A DNA stretch of 64,000 nt. It comes from JAGVSV01 sp050952845 (GTDB taxonomy: Bacteria; Bacillota; Clostridia; Christensenellales; Aristaeellaceae). Both the position numbers and the translations under genes were made by a program. The DNA lies in assembly GCA_050952845.1 (NCBI GenBank), contig JBMNLP010000001.1:2542001-2606000 (forward strand), given 5' to 3'. Shown piece after piece: positions 51,280-59,105 of the stretch (position 1 is the first letter of the stretch; each line of letters begins with the position of its first letter). The notes beneath the pieces are model-generated. The model saw nothing but the letters and a program-made list of their open reading frames with translations, was not told where the DNA came from and searched no databases.

Positions 51280-52236
51280 ATGACAAGTCTAAAAAATTTC
51301 TTTTCAAAGCAAAGTGCCCTCATAGCGCTGATCCTTATTGCCATTATCGCTGCTATCTCTTATCCTGTTTTCCGCACCTGGACCAATATATACAACCTTC
51401 TACGGCAGAATTCAATGATCGGACTGATTGCCGTAGCCATGACCATGGTAGTTTTAACCGGTGGCATTGATCTTTCGGTCGGCGCAATCTGTTCGATGAT
51501 TTCAGTGATCTCCGCATACCTGAGTTTCACAGAAAATCCTCTGATCATTCTGATCCTTCCGCTACTGATCGGCACGCTGTTTGGCTTCCTAAACGGCTTT
51601 GTCATTTCAAAGATGCGGGTGGCGCCCATCATTTCTTCATTAGGTTTTCAGCTGATCGCCAGGGGTATTTCTCTGGTCATGACCAGCGGCGAGACCATGC
51701 GCATCTCCGGGACGCCCAAGAAATGGCTGCCGAAGATCGCCAAAATCGCGGTGGGTCCGTTGCCGCTGATTTTCCTGATCTTCCTGGTGTTTGCTCTGGT
51801 CTTCATTTATATCCTGAAGTTCAGGAAGTTCGGCCGGCAGATCTATGCGGTGGGCGGTAATGAAGATGCGGCACAGATGATGGGGATCCGTGTGGACAGG
51901 ATCAAGATTGCGGTGTATGCGATTTCTGGTTTTGCCTCCGCGCTGGCGGGATTGATCCTGGTCTCCAGAGCAGGTACAGGACAGCCTGTGGCCTGCAACG
52001 GCTGGGAGATGGATGCGATTGCTTCCGTAGCGATTGGCGGAACATCCTTGGCGGGCGGTTCCGGCAAGATCGAAACCACGATTTACGGTGTGTTTATTCT
52101 TGCCATTATAGGTAATATGATCAACCTACAGGGCAATATCAATTCCTGGTGGCAACAAATCATTACAGGACTACTTCTGATCATCGTATTGATGCTGCAA
52201 GTCATCCCGTCTTGGCGAAAGAGCCGTGCCCGATGA
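51280..52236 (+). CDS. Sugar ABC transporter permease 2 (RbsC/YjfF family)
   Basis: A 318-residue permease similar in plan to its neighbour. L-T-G-G-I-D-L-S-V-G-A and W-E-M-D-A-I-A-S-V-A-I-G-G-T-S-L-A-G-G are the matching motifs, and Y-A-V-G-G-N-E-D-A-A-Q-M-M-G-I is the cytoplasmic EAA-like loop. ATG 51280 follows AAAGGAGGG. The presence of two different permeases is the feature that sets YtfQRT-YjfF-type importers apart from most ribose systems, which use one. Confidence 0.9.
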   Translation: MTSLKNFFSKQSALIALILIAIIAAISYPVFRTWTNIYNLLRQNSMIGLIAVAMTMVVLTGGIDLSVGAICSMISVISAYLSFTENPLIILILPLLIGTLFGFLNGFVISKMRVAPIISSLGFQLIARGISLVMTSGETMRISGTPKKWLPKIAKIAVGPLPLIFLIFLVFALVFIYILKFRKFGRQIYAVGGNEDAAQMMGIRVDRIKIAVYAISGFASALAGLILVSRAGTGQPVACNGWEMDAIASVAIGGTSLAGGSGKIETTIYGVFILAIIGNMINLQGNINSWWQQIITGLLLIIVLMLQVIPSWRKSRAR

Positions 52237-52261
52237 ATGGGGCTATGGCTGAAGGAGGAAA

Positions 52262-53287
52262 ATGAAAGCATTGGTTTATGAGAGCCCCAATAAGCTTAGC
52301 TTTACCGACGTTCCAGATGTATCTCCGGAATTAGGAGAGGTGAAACTGCGTATTAAAGCCTGTGGAATCTGCGGAAGCGATGTGGCAGGATACCAGGGGC
52401 TGACAGGACGCCGTCTGGAGCCTATGATCATGGGGCATGAATTCTGCGGCGAGGTAACGCAGTGCGCTGAAGGTGTCAAAAACCTGAAACCCGGAGATCT
52501 TGTGGCGGTTTATCCTGTCAATTTCTGCGGCGAATGCGAGATGTGCCAAAAAGGGGATGTCCATCTTTGCTTGAATAAACGCTCGTATGGCGTGCTTGCG
52601 GAGAACGGAGCTTTTGCGGAATATCTTTGTGTGCCCGAGAAATGCTGCTTCTTAGTGGCACCAGGGGTGTCTCCGGTAACCGGCTCTTTAATGGAACCGC
52701 TGGCGGTTGCTTACCGCGGTGTTGGCCATCTAGGGGGTCTAGCCGGTAAAAATGTTTTCCTTGCTGGCACCGGAACCATCGGCCTTCTGGCGATGGTATG
52801 CGCGAAGATCAAAGGCGCCGGAACAGTCTTTGTTTCCGATATGGATGATGACAGGCTTAAAGTTGCAAAGAGCCTTGGTGCGGATGTTACCATCAATCCC
52901 TCAAAGGAAGATCCAAAGGCTGTGGTGCTGGAACATACCGGCGGTATGGGTGTTGACTGCAGCATTGAAGCCGTTGGGATTGCGCCTACGGTACAGCAGG
53001 TGATGTCAACCCTTCGCTTTGGCGGAAAGGCAGTATGGATCGGCAACAACCGCAAGATGATCGAAATGAATATGCAGGAGGTCGTCACTAGGGAATTGAA
53101 TATTTATGGTTCATTCCTGTACGGATACAAAGAGTTTGGTGAGGTGGTTGGTCTTCTGAATGAAGGTAAGCTGGATGTCCGCCCCCTGATCTCCAAAGAG
53201 ATCCGCCTAGATGAGGCCGTCACTTATTTTGAAAAACTGAAAAACCACGAGGATAACCTGATTAAGGTGGTTGTCGTTGATGACTGA
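52262..53287 (+). CDS. Zinc-dependent medium-chain alcohol/polyol dehydrogenase
   Basis: A 341-residue MDR-family dehydrogenase. The catalytic zinc ligand is in C-G-I-C-G-S-D (about residue 37) with GHEFCGEV. The structural zinc Cys cluster is CGECEMC-x6-C (about 88-101). The NAD fold has A-G-T-G-T-I-G-L-L-A. It is closest in look to sorbitol or galactitol-1-phosphate dehydrogenases. AAGGAGG precedes ATG 52262, 25 bases after the permease. It probably oxidises the imported sugar or polyol, or its derivative. Stop TGA overlaps the ATG of a short decayed frame. Confidence 0.9.
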   Translation: MKALVYESPNKLSFTDVPDVSPELGEVKLRIKACGICGSDVAGYQGLTGRRLEPMIMGHEFCGEVTQCAEGVKNLKPGDLVAVYPVNFCGECEMCQKGDVHLCLNKRSYGVLAENGAFAEYLCVPEKCCFLVAPGVSPVTGSLMEPLAVAYRGVGHLGGLAGKNVFLAGTGTIGLLAMVCAKIKGAGTVFVSDMDDDRLKVAKSLGADVTINPSKEDPKAVVLEHTGGMGVDCSIEAVGIAPTVQQVMSTLRFGGKAVWIGNNRKMIEMNMQEVVTRELNIYGSFLYGYKEFGEVVGLLNEGKLDVRPLISKEIRLDEAVTYFEKLKNHEDNLIKVVVVDD

Positions 53288-53426
53288 GCTGACGGATCCC
53301 GTTTTCAGGTCCGCAGGAAGTAAGATCCCGGTTCATGAAGTGGGGCAAGCCTGTGCCAATTCTCTTCGGCAGTACGGTGTCGGTACAGCATGTATTGTAC
53401 GCGGCGGAGACCGTCTGGGACTTTAA
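53280..53426 (+). pseudogene. 48-residue orphan frame, probable gene remnant
   Basis: The frame starts ATGA-coupled to the dehydrogenase stop, as a real operon gene would, but ends after 48 residues (T-E-L-T-D-P-V-F-R-S-A-G-S-K ... R-G-G-D-R-L-G-L). I do not recognise it. It may be the head of a lost catabolic gene (a kinase or isomerase would be expected at this place), with the rest deleted in the spacer that follows. Confidence 0.4.
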
Positions 53427-53903
53427 GCAAGGAAGAAGCTATAAAAACCATGAAGAAAGAAGATGGTTCCTTATGTGGATTAATTGTACTCCATGTCAAG
53501 AACAGAAAACTTGGTCCCCGAATACTATTCAAGCATTATCAAGTTTGTTTTCGAATATCTCAGCGGATATCTCAATTACCGACGGTAGCTTGATTCCCAC
53601 ATGCGAATCTGAAGCCTTCTCATGTCCACTTTTTGAGTGCACTAGTCAACAAAATTGGACAATGCATCATGTTGAGTTTCATACGGTCGCAGCGACAAAC
53701 TGTACACTACATAGCACGTACGCCGACGTATTGACAAACACAGAGAAGGTGAACTATAATTCAAGCATAATCAGTATACGGTATTCCGGTTAACGTTTAC
53801 GGTATACGGTATATGATTTTTTGTTTGTCAGCATTTATGACAAAGCCAACAAAGCTGACATCCGTTTTCAATGCATATCTGATTGTGAAAGAAGGCGAGT
53901 TGG
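53427..53903. other. AT-rich spacer with promoter and 11-bp direct repeats
   Basis: Nearly 480 bases without a convincing gene; open frames here lack ribosome sites and familiar content. TTGACA (53731-53736), 18 bases and TATAAT (53755-53760) make a good promoter for the SDR-transketolase genes. Two direct copies of GTATACGGTAT (53774-53784 and 53802-53812) lie 28 bases apart just downstream, in a position to bind a repressor. So the second half of the operon likely has its own control. Confidence 0.55.
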
Positions 53904-54656
53904 TTGAATGTAAAGGGAAAAGTCATCCTGATTACCGGCGCAGGCGGGGGCTTGGGCAGCGAGATGGCCAAGGTGTTGAGCAAACACGGGGCTAAAGTCT
54001 GGCTGCTTGATTTGGATGCGGAGAAAGGACAGGCGACAACCGACGAAATCCTCTCCGCCGGCGGGGATGCGTGGTTTGTCAACATGGATGTTACCAGCGA
54101 AGAGGACTGGAGCAATGCGGTCAAATTGGCAGTGGATACCTACGGCAGGCTGGACGTGCTTGTCAACAACGCCGGCATCAATATCCGCAAGCCTGTTGAA
54201 GAAATGAACATCGATGAATGGTGCACCATGATGAAAGTCAACACGGGCTCCACGTTCTTAGGATGCAAATACGCCATTCCTGTTATGCGAAAGCAGGGCG
54301 GCGGCGCCATTATCAACACATCCTCGGTGTGCGGACTGATTGGGCACAAGTATACGCCGGAAGCCTATACCGCCTCCAAAGGAGCTGTGACCCTCCTGAC
54401 AAAGGCCATTGCTTCACGCTACGCAAAGGATGGCATCCGCTGCAATTCCATTCACCCAAGCACAGTTGACACGCCATTCGTACAGGTTCTGTTCCAGGAT
54501 CCACAGAGAAAAGCCGAGCGGCTTGGTGAAGTTCCCCTCGGCAGGCTGGCAAGCACATTGGATGTTGCAAATGCGGTGCTGTACCTGGCAAGTGAAGAAG
54601 CCGGATTCATCAACGGTGTTGCGCTGCCAATTGACGGCGGTGTAACGTGTTATTAA
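53904..54656 (+). CDS. SDR family oxidoreductase (FabG-like)
   Basis: A 250-residue classical SDR. The cofactor motif is I-T-G-A-G-G-G-L-G-S-E-M-A (about residues 10-22), with NNAG, I-I-N-T-S-S and catalytic Y-T-A-S-K. L-P-I-D-G-G-V-T ends the protein. It starts with TTG 53904, the only start that keeps the whole Rossmann strand; GAAGGCGAG lies upstream. Likely a sugar or polyol dehydrogenase of the furanose pathway. Transketolase genes follow 27 bases later. Confidence 0.88.
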   Translation: MNVKGKVILITGAGGGLGSEMAKVLSKHGAKVWLLDLDAEKGQATTDEILSAGGDAWFVNMDVTSEEDWSNAVKLAVDTYGRLDVLVNNAGINIRKPVEEMNIDEWCTMMKVNTGSTFLGCKYAIPVMRKQGGGAIINTSSVCGLIGHKYTPEAYTASKGAVTLLTKAIASRYAKDGIRCNSIHPSTVDTPFVQVLFQDPQRKAERLGEVPLGRLASTLDVANAVLYLASEEAGFINGVALPIDGGVTCY

Positions 54657-54683
54657 ACATCATATAAAAAAGGAGTGGAATTC

Positions 54684-55529
54684 GTGTCTTATACCGATCA
54701 GGAAATTCGTGAGTTGAAGAGAATGGCCGTTGATCTGCGCGCTAACCTGCTTGAAATGATCCCTGTCGGCAAGGTGGGGCATTTGGGTGGCAGCAGTTCG
54801 ATCATGGATGTCACCGCCGCGCTGTACTTTAAGCACATGAAGGTCTATGCAGATCCAAAGGATCCTCGGCGTGATCGCTGTATTTTTTCCAAAGGACATG
54901 CTGTTTTAGCGCAGTACGCGGCGTTTGCCGAGCTGGGCTATGTCAGCCGGGAAGACCTGAAAAAAGTAAAAACACTGGATGGAACGCTTCAAGGCCATCC
55001 GGATATGGACCATACGCCCGGGATTGAAGCGGTGACCGGCTCGCTGGGTCAGGGGCTGTCCATTGCTTTGGGAATGGCGCTTGGCCTCCGTCTGGATGGC
55101 AGCGACAGCCGTGTTTATTGCATCGTAGGCGATGGGGAGTTGAATGAAGGGCAGATTTGGGAAGCAGCCATGGCCGGAAGCGCCCATAAGGTGGATAATC
55201 TCGTTGCGATTATTGACAAAAATGACGTGCAGGCTACCGATACAGTAGACAATGTGCTTCCCAATGACCGGATAAAGGAAAAATGGGAAGCGTTTGGCTG
55301 GAACGCGATCGAGATTGACGGCCATGATATGCTGCAGATTCTAAAAGCATTGGATGCCGCCAGGCTGTGCAGCGGAATGCCCACCGCCATTATTGCAAAC
55401 ACAGTAAAGGGAAAAGGGTTTCCCTTTGCGGAGGGCAAGGCTGCCTATCATAACGCCGCTTTGACGGAAGATGAATATCAACTGGCTTTGGCAAGCATCG
55501 CAAAAATGCGGGAGGAGGTATCACCATGA
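54684..55529 (+). CDS. Transketolase, N-terminal subunit
   Basis: A 281-residue thiamine-diphosphate subunit. K-G-H-A-V-L-A-Q-Y and the TPP-binding motif GDGELNEGQIWEAAM (about residues 146-160) are present, plus H-M-G/G-G-S-S-S-I region near 32-40. It is the first half of a split transketolase, and its stop overlaps the start of the C-terminal half. GTG 54684 follows AAGGAG 8-9 bases away; GTG 54675 is less well placed. Split transketolases are common in catabolic loci, for example for apiose or sulfosugars. Confidence 0.92.
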   Translation: MSYTDQEIRELKRMAVDLRANLLEMIPVGKVGHLGGSSSIMDVTAALYFKHMKVYADPKDPRRDRCIFSKGHAVLAQYAAFAELGYVSREDLKKVKTLDGTLQGHPDMDHTPGIEAVTGSLGQGLSIALGMALGLRLDGSDSRVYCIVGDGELNEGQIWEAAMAGSAHKVDNLVAIIDKNDVQATDTVDNVLPNDRIKEKWEAFGWNAIEIDGHDMLQILKALDAARLCSGMPTAIIANTVKGKGFPFAEGKAAYHNAALTEDEYQLALASIAKMREEVSP

Positions 55530-56467
55530 ACAAGATGAATATGCGAAATGCATACGGCGAAGCGCTGGTAGAATTAGGGCATGAAAAAAAGAACGTGGTA
55601 GCCCTGGAAGCCGATCTGGGCAAATCCACGATGTCCCATCTGTTTGGCAGTGAATTTCCGGATCGCTATTTCCAAATGGGCATTGCGGAGGCCAATATGA
55701 TCTCCGCTGCAGCGGGGCTGGCGTTGACAGGGCACGTGCCTTTTGCCAGCAGCTTTGCTGTGTTTGCCAGCGGGCGCCCCTATGATCAAATCCGTTCATC
55801 CGTTGCGATCCCCCGGCTAAGCGTCAAAATCTGCGGATCCTCTGCCGGCCTCTCAGATTTTGGCGATGGAAAGACGCATCAATCCGTTGATGACATCGCG
55901 CTGATGCGCGTGCTGCCCAATATGAAGGTCTTTTCTCCGGCTGACTATTACGAAACAAAGAAAATCGTAAAAGCCATCGCCGATTTGGAAGGCCCCTGCT
56001 ATATTCGTTTGAACCGCAATGCCGTGCCTCTGGCAACAGAGGTCAATGCTCCCTTTGAATTTGGCAAAGCAACACAGCTGCGCGACGGCAGCGACGCCGT
56101 TGTTTTTGCAACCGGATATATGGTATACCAGGCACTGGAAGCAGCAAAAACACTGGAAGCTGATGGTATTTCTATCAGGGTGATCAACCTTCATACGATC
56201 AAACCGCTGGACATTGAAGGCGTGCAGGCTGCGGCGAAAGGAATGAAAGGCGCTGTCACAGTGGAAGAAGCCAGCGTGATCGGCGGCATGGGATCGGCTG
56301 TGTGTGAAGCGCTGGCGGAGGGACCGGCTGAAAGCAGAATCAAAGTGCTGCGCATGGGCATTCAGGATTGCTTTGGAACATCCGCGCAAACCTATGAGGA
56401 ATTGCTAACCGCGTACCATCTGATGCCCCAGGACATCGTGGAGCGCGTTAAAGAGGCAATTGTTTAA
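55526..56467 (+). CDS. Transketolase, C-terminal subunit
   Basis: A 313-residue subunit with the pyrimidine-binding and C-terminal domains. The catalytic Glu is in M-G-I-A-E-A-N-M-I (about residue 53). S-F-A-V-F-A-S-G-R-P-Y-D-Q-I-R and K-T-H-Q-S-V-D-D-I-A-L-M-R are typical. It is coupled to the N-terminal subunit (ATGA), ensuring equal amounts. Substrates cannot be fixed: a ketose phosphate or hydroxypyruvate donor is expected, and the GarR-type enzyme next door suggests three-carbon products. Confidence 0.93.
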   Translation: MNKMNMRNAYGEALVELGHEKKNVVALEADLGKSTMSHLFGSEFPDRYFQMGIAEANMISAAAGLALTGHVPFASSFAVFASGRPYDQIRSSVAIPRLSVKICGSSAGLSDFGDGKTHQSVDDIALMRVLPNMKVFSPADYYETKKIVKAIADLEGPCYIRLNRNAVPLATEVNAPFEFGKATQLRDGSDAVVFATGYMVYQALEAAKTLEADGISIRVINLHTIKPLDIEGVQAAAKGMKGAVTVEEASVIGGMGSAVCEALAEGPAESRIKVLRMGIQDCFGTSAQTYEELLTAYHLMPQDIVERVKEAIV

Positions 56468-56495
56468 TTTTTACACTTGAAAGGAGTAGGGTACA

Positions 56496-57386
56496 ATGAA
56501 AAAAATTGGATTTATCGGTTTAGGCATCATGGGCAAACCGATGGCGAAAAATCTGGTCAAAGCAGGATATGATGTGGTTGTGGCAGACAAGTTCGCGCCT
56601 CAGGCCGTTGAAGAACTAGTGGCGTGCGGCGCTTCTGCCGGGGCATCCAATATGGATGTAGGGTCGCAAGCGGATATTGTGATCACCATGGTTCCTAATT
56701 CCCCTGATGTCAAAGAAGCGTTGTTTGGAGAGGACGGCGCTGCAAAGACCATGAAAAAAGGAACGATCGTGCTGGACTGTTCCTCGATCAACCCCATTGC
56801 TTCCCGCGAAATCAGCGCTGAACTGGAAAAGCTGGGAATCGAAATGCTGGACGCCCCTGTATCCGGCGGCGAGCCCAAAGCCATTGACGGGACGCTGGCC
56901 TTTATGGTGGGCGGCAAGCAAGAAATTTTTGACCAGTGCAAAGGGTTGTTGGGCAAGATGGGGTCGTCTGTTGTGCGGTGTGGCGAGATTGGCGCAGGCA
57001 ACGTCACCAAGCTGTGTAACCAAATAATCGTCGCCGTCAACATTGCCGCGCTAGCGGAAGCCCTGCAGATGGGACAGATGTGCGGCGTGGAACCGGAAAA
57101 AATATTCGAAGCCATCAAGGGCGGCCTGGCTGGTTCAACCGTGATGAACGCCAAGGCGCCGATGATGATGGATCAGAATTTCCAGCCCGGTTTCCGCATT
57201 GGGCTCCACATCAAGGATTTGAACAATGTGGTCGATGCCGCCAGCACGGTCGATGCTCCCATCCCCTTAACGCAAGCGATTCTTGAAATGATGAAAGTGC
57301 TACGCCATGATGGGGATGAAAACTGTGATCACAGCGCACTGCTCAAATACTATCAGAAGCTGTCGGATGAAACGCTGCATCGTTGA
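56496..57386 (+). CDS. garR: 2-hydroxy-3-oxopropionate (tartronate semialdehyde) reductase
   Basis: A 296-residue beta-hydroxyacid dehydrogenase. Rossmann G-F-I-G-L-G-I-M-G-K-P-M-A-K-N-L opens it. The substrate signature is D-A-P-V-S-G-G-E-P-K-A-I-D-G-T-L, the catalytic Lys is in G-A-G-N-V-T-K-L, and K-A-P-M-M-M-D-Q-N-F and the C-terminal D-H-S-A-L match E. coli GarR/GlxR closely by eye. It converts tartronate semialdehyde to glycerate. Related 3-hydroxyisobutyrate or sulfolactaldehyde reductases share the fold but lack some of these segments. It ends the operon before a terminator. Confidence 0.85.
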   Translation: MKKIGFIGLGIMGKPMAKNLVKAGYDVVVADKFAPQAVEELVACGASAGASNMDVGSQADIVITMVPNSPDVKEALFGEDGAAKTMKKGTIVLDCSSINPIASREISAELEKLGIEMLDAPVSGGEPKAIDGTLAFMVGGKQEIFDQCKGLLGKMGSSVVRCGEIGAGNVTKLCNQIIVAVNIAALAEALQMGQMCGVEPEKIFEAIKGGLAGSTVMNAKAPMMMDQNFQPGFRIGLHIKDLNNVVDAASTVDAPIPLTQAILEMMKVLRHDGDENCDHSALLKYYQKLSDETLHR

Positions 57387-57400
57387 TCCTTATTGTTTCC

Positions 57401-57443
57401 ATGCTAAAATCCATGTCACCGAAAGCGACATGGATTTTAGCAT
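57401..57443. terminator. Intrinsic terminator after the sugar operon
   Basis: A perfect 17-bp stem (ATGCTAAAATCCATGTC with its complement) around a 9-base loop. The 3' arm carries ATTTTAG after the CCATGTC/GACATGG core, so either stem length can stop transcription. Confidence 0.8.
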
Positions 57444-57489
57444 TCACCAACTTAGCCTGTTGGATTGATGCATCAGAAGATGTAAAAGC

Positions 57490-57502
57490 ATGTATAATAC
57501 AT
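57490..57502 (+). promoter_or_regulatory. Palindrome over a -10 box of the amidohydrolase operon
   Basis: ATGTAT-A-ATACAT is a perfect inverted repeat that contains TATAAT (57493-57498), about 20 bases before the start codon. No good -35 box is visible. A regulator binding here could cover the -10 box. Confidence 0.35.
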
Positions 57503-57518
57503 CCAAGGAGATGATGAT

Positions 57519-58268
57519 ATGCGAATTTTGGATATCAATGCCGCGCTGGGCGCGGCTACACAGTCCGAACGCTACACAGATGAAGAGGGGCTCCTCCGCT
57601 ACATGGATGACTACCGGATATCAGCTGCGCTAACCTGGCATTCCTTAGCCGATCGGGTGCCCGATACGGGCAACAGGCAGATGGTTGATATCGCCGCGCA
57701 GCATCCGGAGCGCATCATGGCGTGCCTGCTGCTGGAGCCTTCGCTGGCTGACCTGGGGTTGCCCGGGGAAGGCGATGCGTTGGAACGCCTCGCCCTGTTG
57801 AAGCCTGGCGCGGTGCGCGTCCACCAGGGCGATGAGAGCCATTTTTTGATGGATAAGTTCTATGCGCGCGATCTGCTGCGCCCGCTCAATGAATCGCGCA
57901 TGCCGCTGATTGTGGGCGGCAGCTATTCCCGGCTGTTCTGGCACACGCTGCCGGAGCTGGCTGAAGCGTTTCCCCACGTGCCCTTTATCATATTGCGGCA
58001 TGGGCTGAACGAATCCCGCATCATCAACCCGCTGCTCAAGTATACAAAAAACGTATACTTCGACATCAGCACGATGCTCGACTGCTACCAAATTGAAGAA
58101 ATTGTTGAAAAGTTCGGCAGCGAGAGGCTGCTCTTTGGCAGCGGGCTGCCCTTCTTCGTGCCGGCCGGCGCGCTGGGCTTGTTAATGTATGCCGCCATTT
58201 CCGAAGCCGACCGCAGAAACATCGCTTACGCGAACTTTGAACGGCTGAAAGGAGGTGTGCGCCTGTGA
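57519..58268 (+). CDS. Amidohydrolase-fold protein without metal ligands (probable pseudoenzyme)
   Basis: A 249-residue protein of the amidohydrolase-2 (PF04909) type by overall pattern. The expected D-x-H-x-H at the N-terminus is D-I-N-A-A-L-G, and the usual F-G-T/S-D near the C-terminus is F-G-S-G-L-P, so both metal and catalytic residues are missing. The frame is intact and well spaced, so it is not simply decayed. It is coupled by GTGA to a normal-looking relative and may act as its partner subunit. ATG 57519 has CAAGGAG upstream. Confidence 0.75.
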   Translation: MRILDINAALGAATQSERYTDEEGLLRYMDDYRISAALTWHSLADRVPDTGNRQMVDIAAQHPERIMACLLLEPSLADLGLPGEGDALERLALLKPGAVRVHQGDESHFLMDKFYARDLLRPLNESRMPLIVGGSYSRLFWHTLPELAEAFPHVPFIILRHGLNESRIINPLLKYTKNVYFDISTMLDCYQIEEIVEKFGSERLLFGSGLPFFVPAGALGLLMYAAISEADRRNIAYANFERLKGGVRL

Positions 58269-59092
58269 CCATCCGCGACCAGGCTTATCAGCGCAAGCCG
58301 CTCGATGTTTTTATCATCGACGCGCATACGCACATCACCCCTTACTATAAGTCCGGCTGGCACCAGCCGCCGGAGCAGACGACGCTGAAAGCCTTCATCG
58401 ACACCTACGACCGGCTGGGCATCGACTGCTGCGTCACCGCACCCCACGCCCTTGTTGACGCCATGACCACGGAAGCCAATCAGGCTGCAGCCGATGCCGC
58501 CAAGGAATATCCGGGCCGCATCTATGGCTACATTTCGGTGGCGCCCTTCGGCGGCTTGTCGGTGCTGAAGCAAAACCTGTCCCGCTTCGGCGCAAACCCG
58601 GCGTTTGTGGGGCTCAAGTTTTTAGGCGGCTACAATGGCGACTATACCGATCCGGTCTACCGCTATGCCACCAACTTTGCCAACGAAGCCGGCTGCCCGC
58701 TGCTATGCCATACATGGGCGGATACTCCGTCGCTGGCAGTGATGCGCGAGATGGCGGAGACCCACCCCAACCTCCACCTGATCTGCGCCCACCTGGGCGG
58801 CGGCAGCAAAAGCTTGACACTGAAGGCCGTGCAGATCGTCCGGCAGGTGCCCAACTTCCATCTGGAAACCTGCGGATCGCTGTGGAACGAGATCGCCTAT
58901 GAGGAATTGGTCGATATGATCGGCGCCGATCGCATCATTTTCGGCACCGATGCGATCAACCTGGGCACCAACTTTGATTTCGGGCGCGTGGCTTTCAGCC
59001 CGCTGCCCGATGCGGACAAGGAAAAAATCTTCGCGACGAACTACCTGAACCTTCTGAAAAAATCTCAGATGGGCAAAATCACCAGACCTTAA
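58265..59092 (+). CDS. Amidohydrolase family 2 metal-dependent hydrolase
   Basis: A 275-residue TIM-barrel hydrolase or decarboxylase with all ligands: DAHTH near the N-terminus (residues about 16-20), L-C-H-T-W, I-C-A-H-L-G-G-G, and catalytic Asp in I-I-F-G-T-D-A-I. PF04909 members remove carboxylates or hydrolyse lactones and amides. GTG 58265 overlaps the stop of the ligand-free paralog. With the aminotransferase that follows (13 bases later), it forms a compact three-gene unit of unknown substrate. Confidence 0.85.
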   Translation: MTIRDQAYQRKPLDVFIIDAHTHITPYYKSGWHQPPEQTTLKAFIDTYDRLGIDCCVTAPHALVDAMTTEANQAAADAAKEYPGRIYGYISVAPFGGLSVLKQNLSRFGANPAFVGLKFLGGYNGDYTDPVYRYATNFANEAGCPLLCHTWADTPSLAVMREMAETHPNLHLICAHLGGGSKSLTLKAVQIVRQVPNFHLETCGSLWNEIAYEELVDMIGADRIIFGTDAINLGTNFDFGRVAFSPLPDADKEKIFATNYLNLLKKSQMGKITRP

Positions 59093-59105
59093 GGAGGAAG
59101 ACAAC

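Noticed and set aside
53335..53793. A 152-residue plus-strand frame in the spacer
   Set aside because: No ribosome site, no familiar content, and it overlaps the promoter of the next gene.
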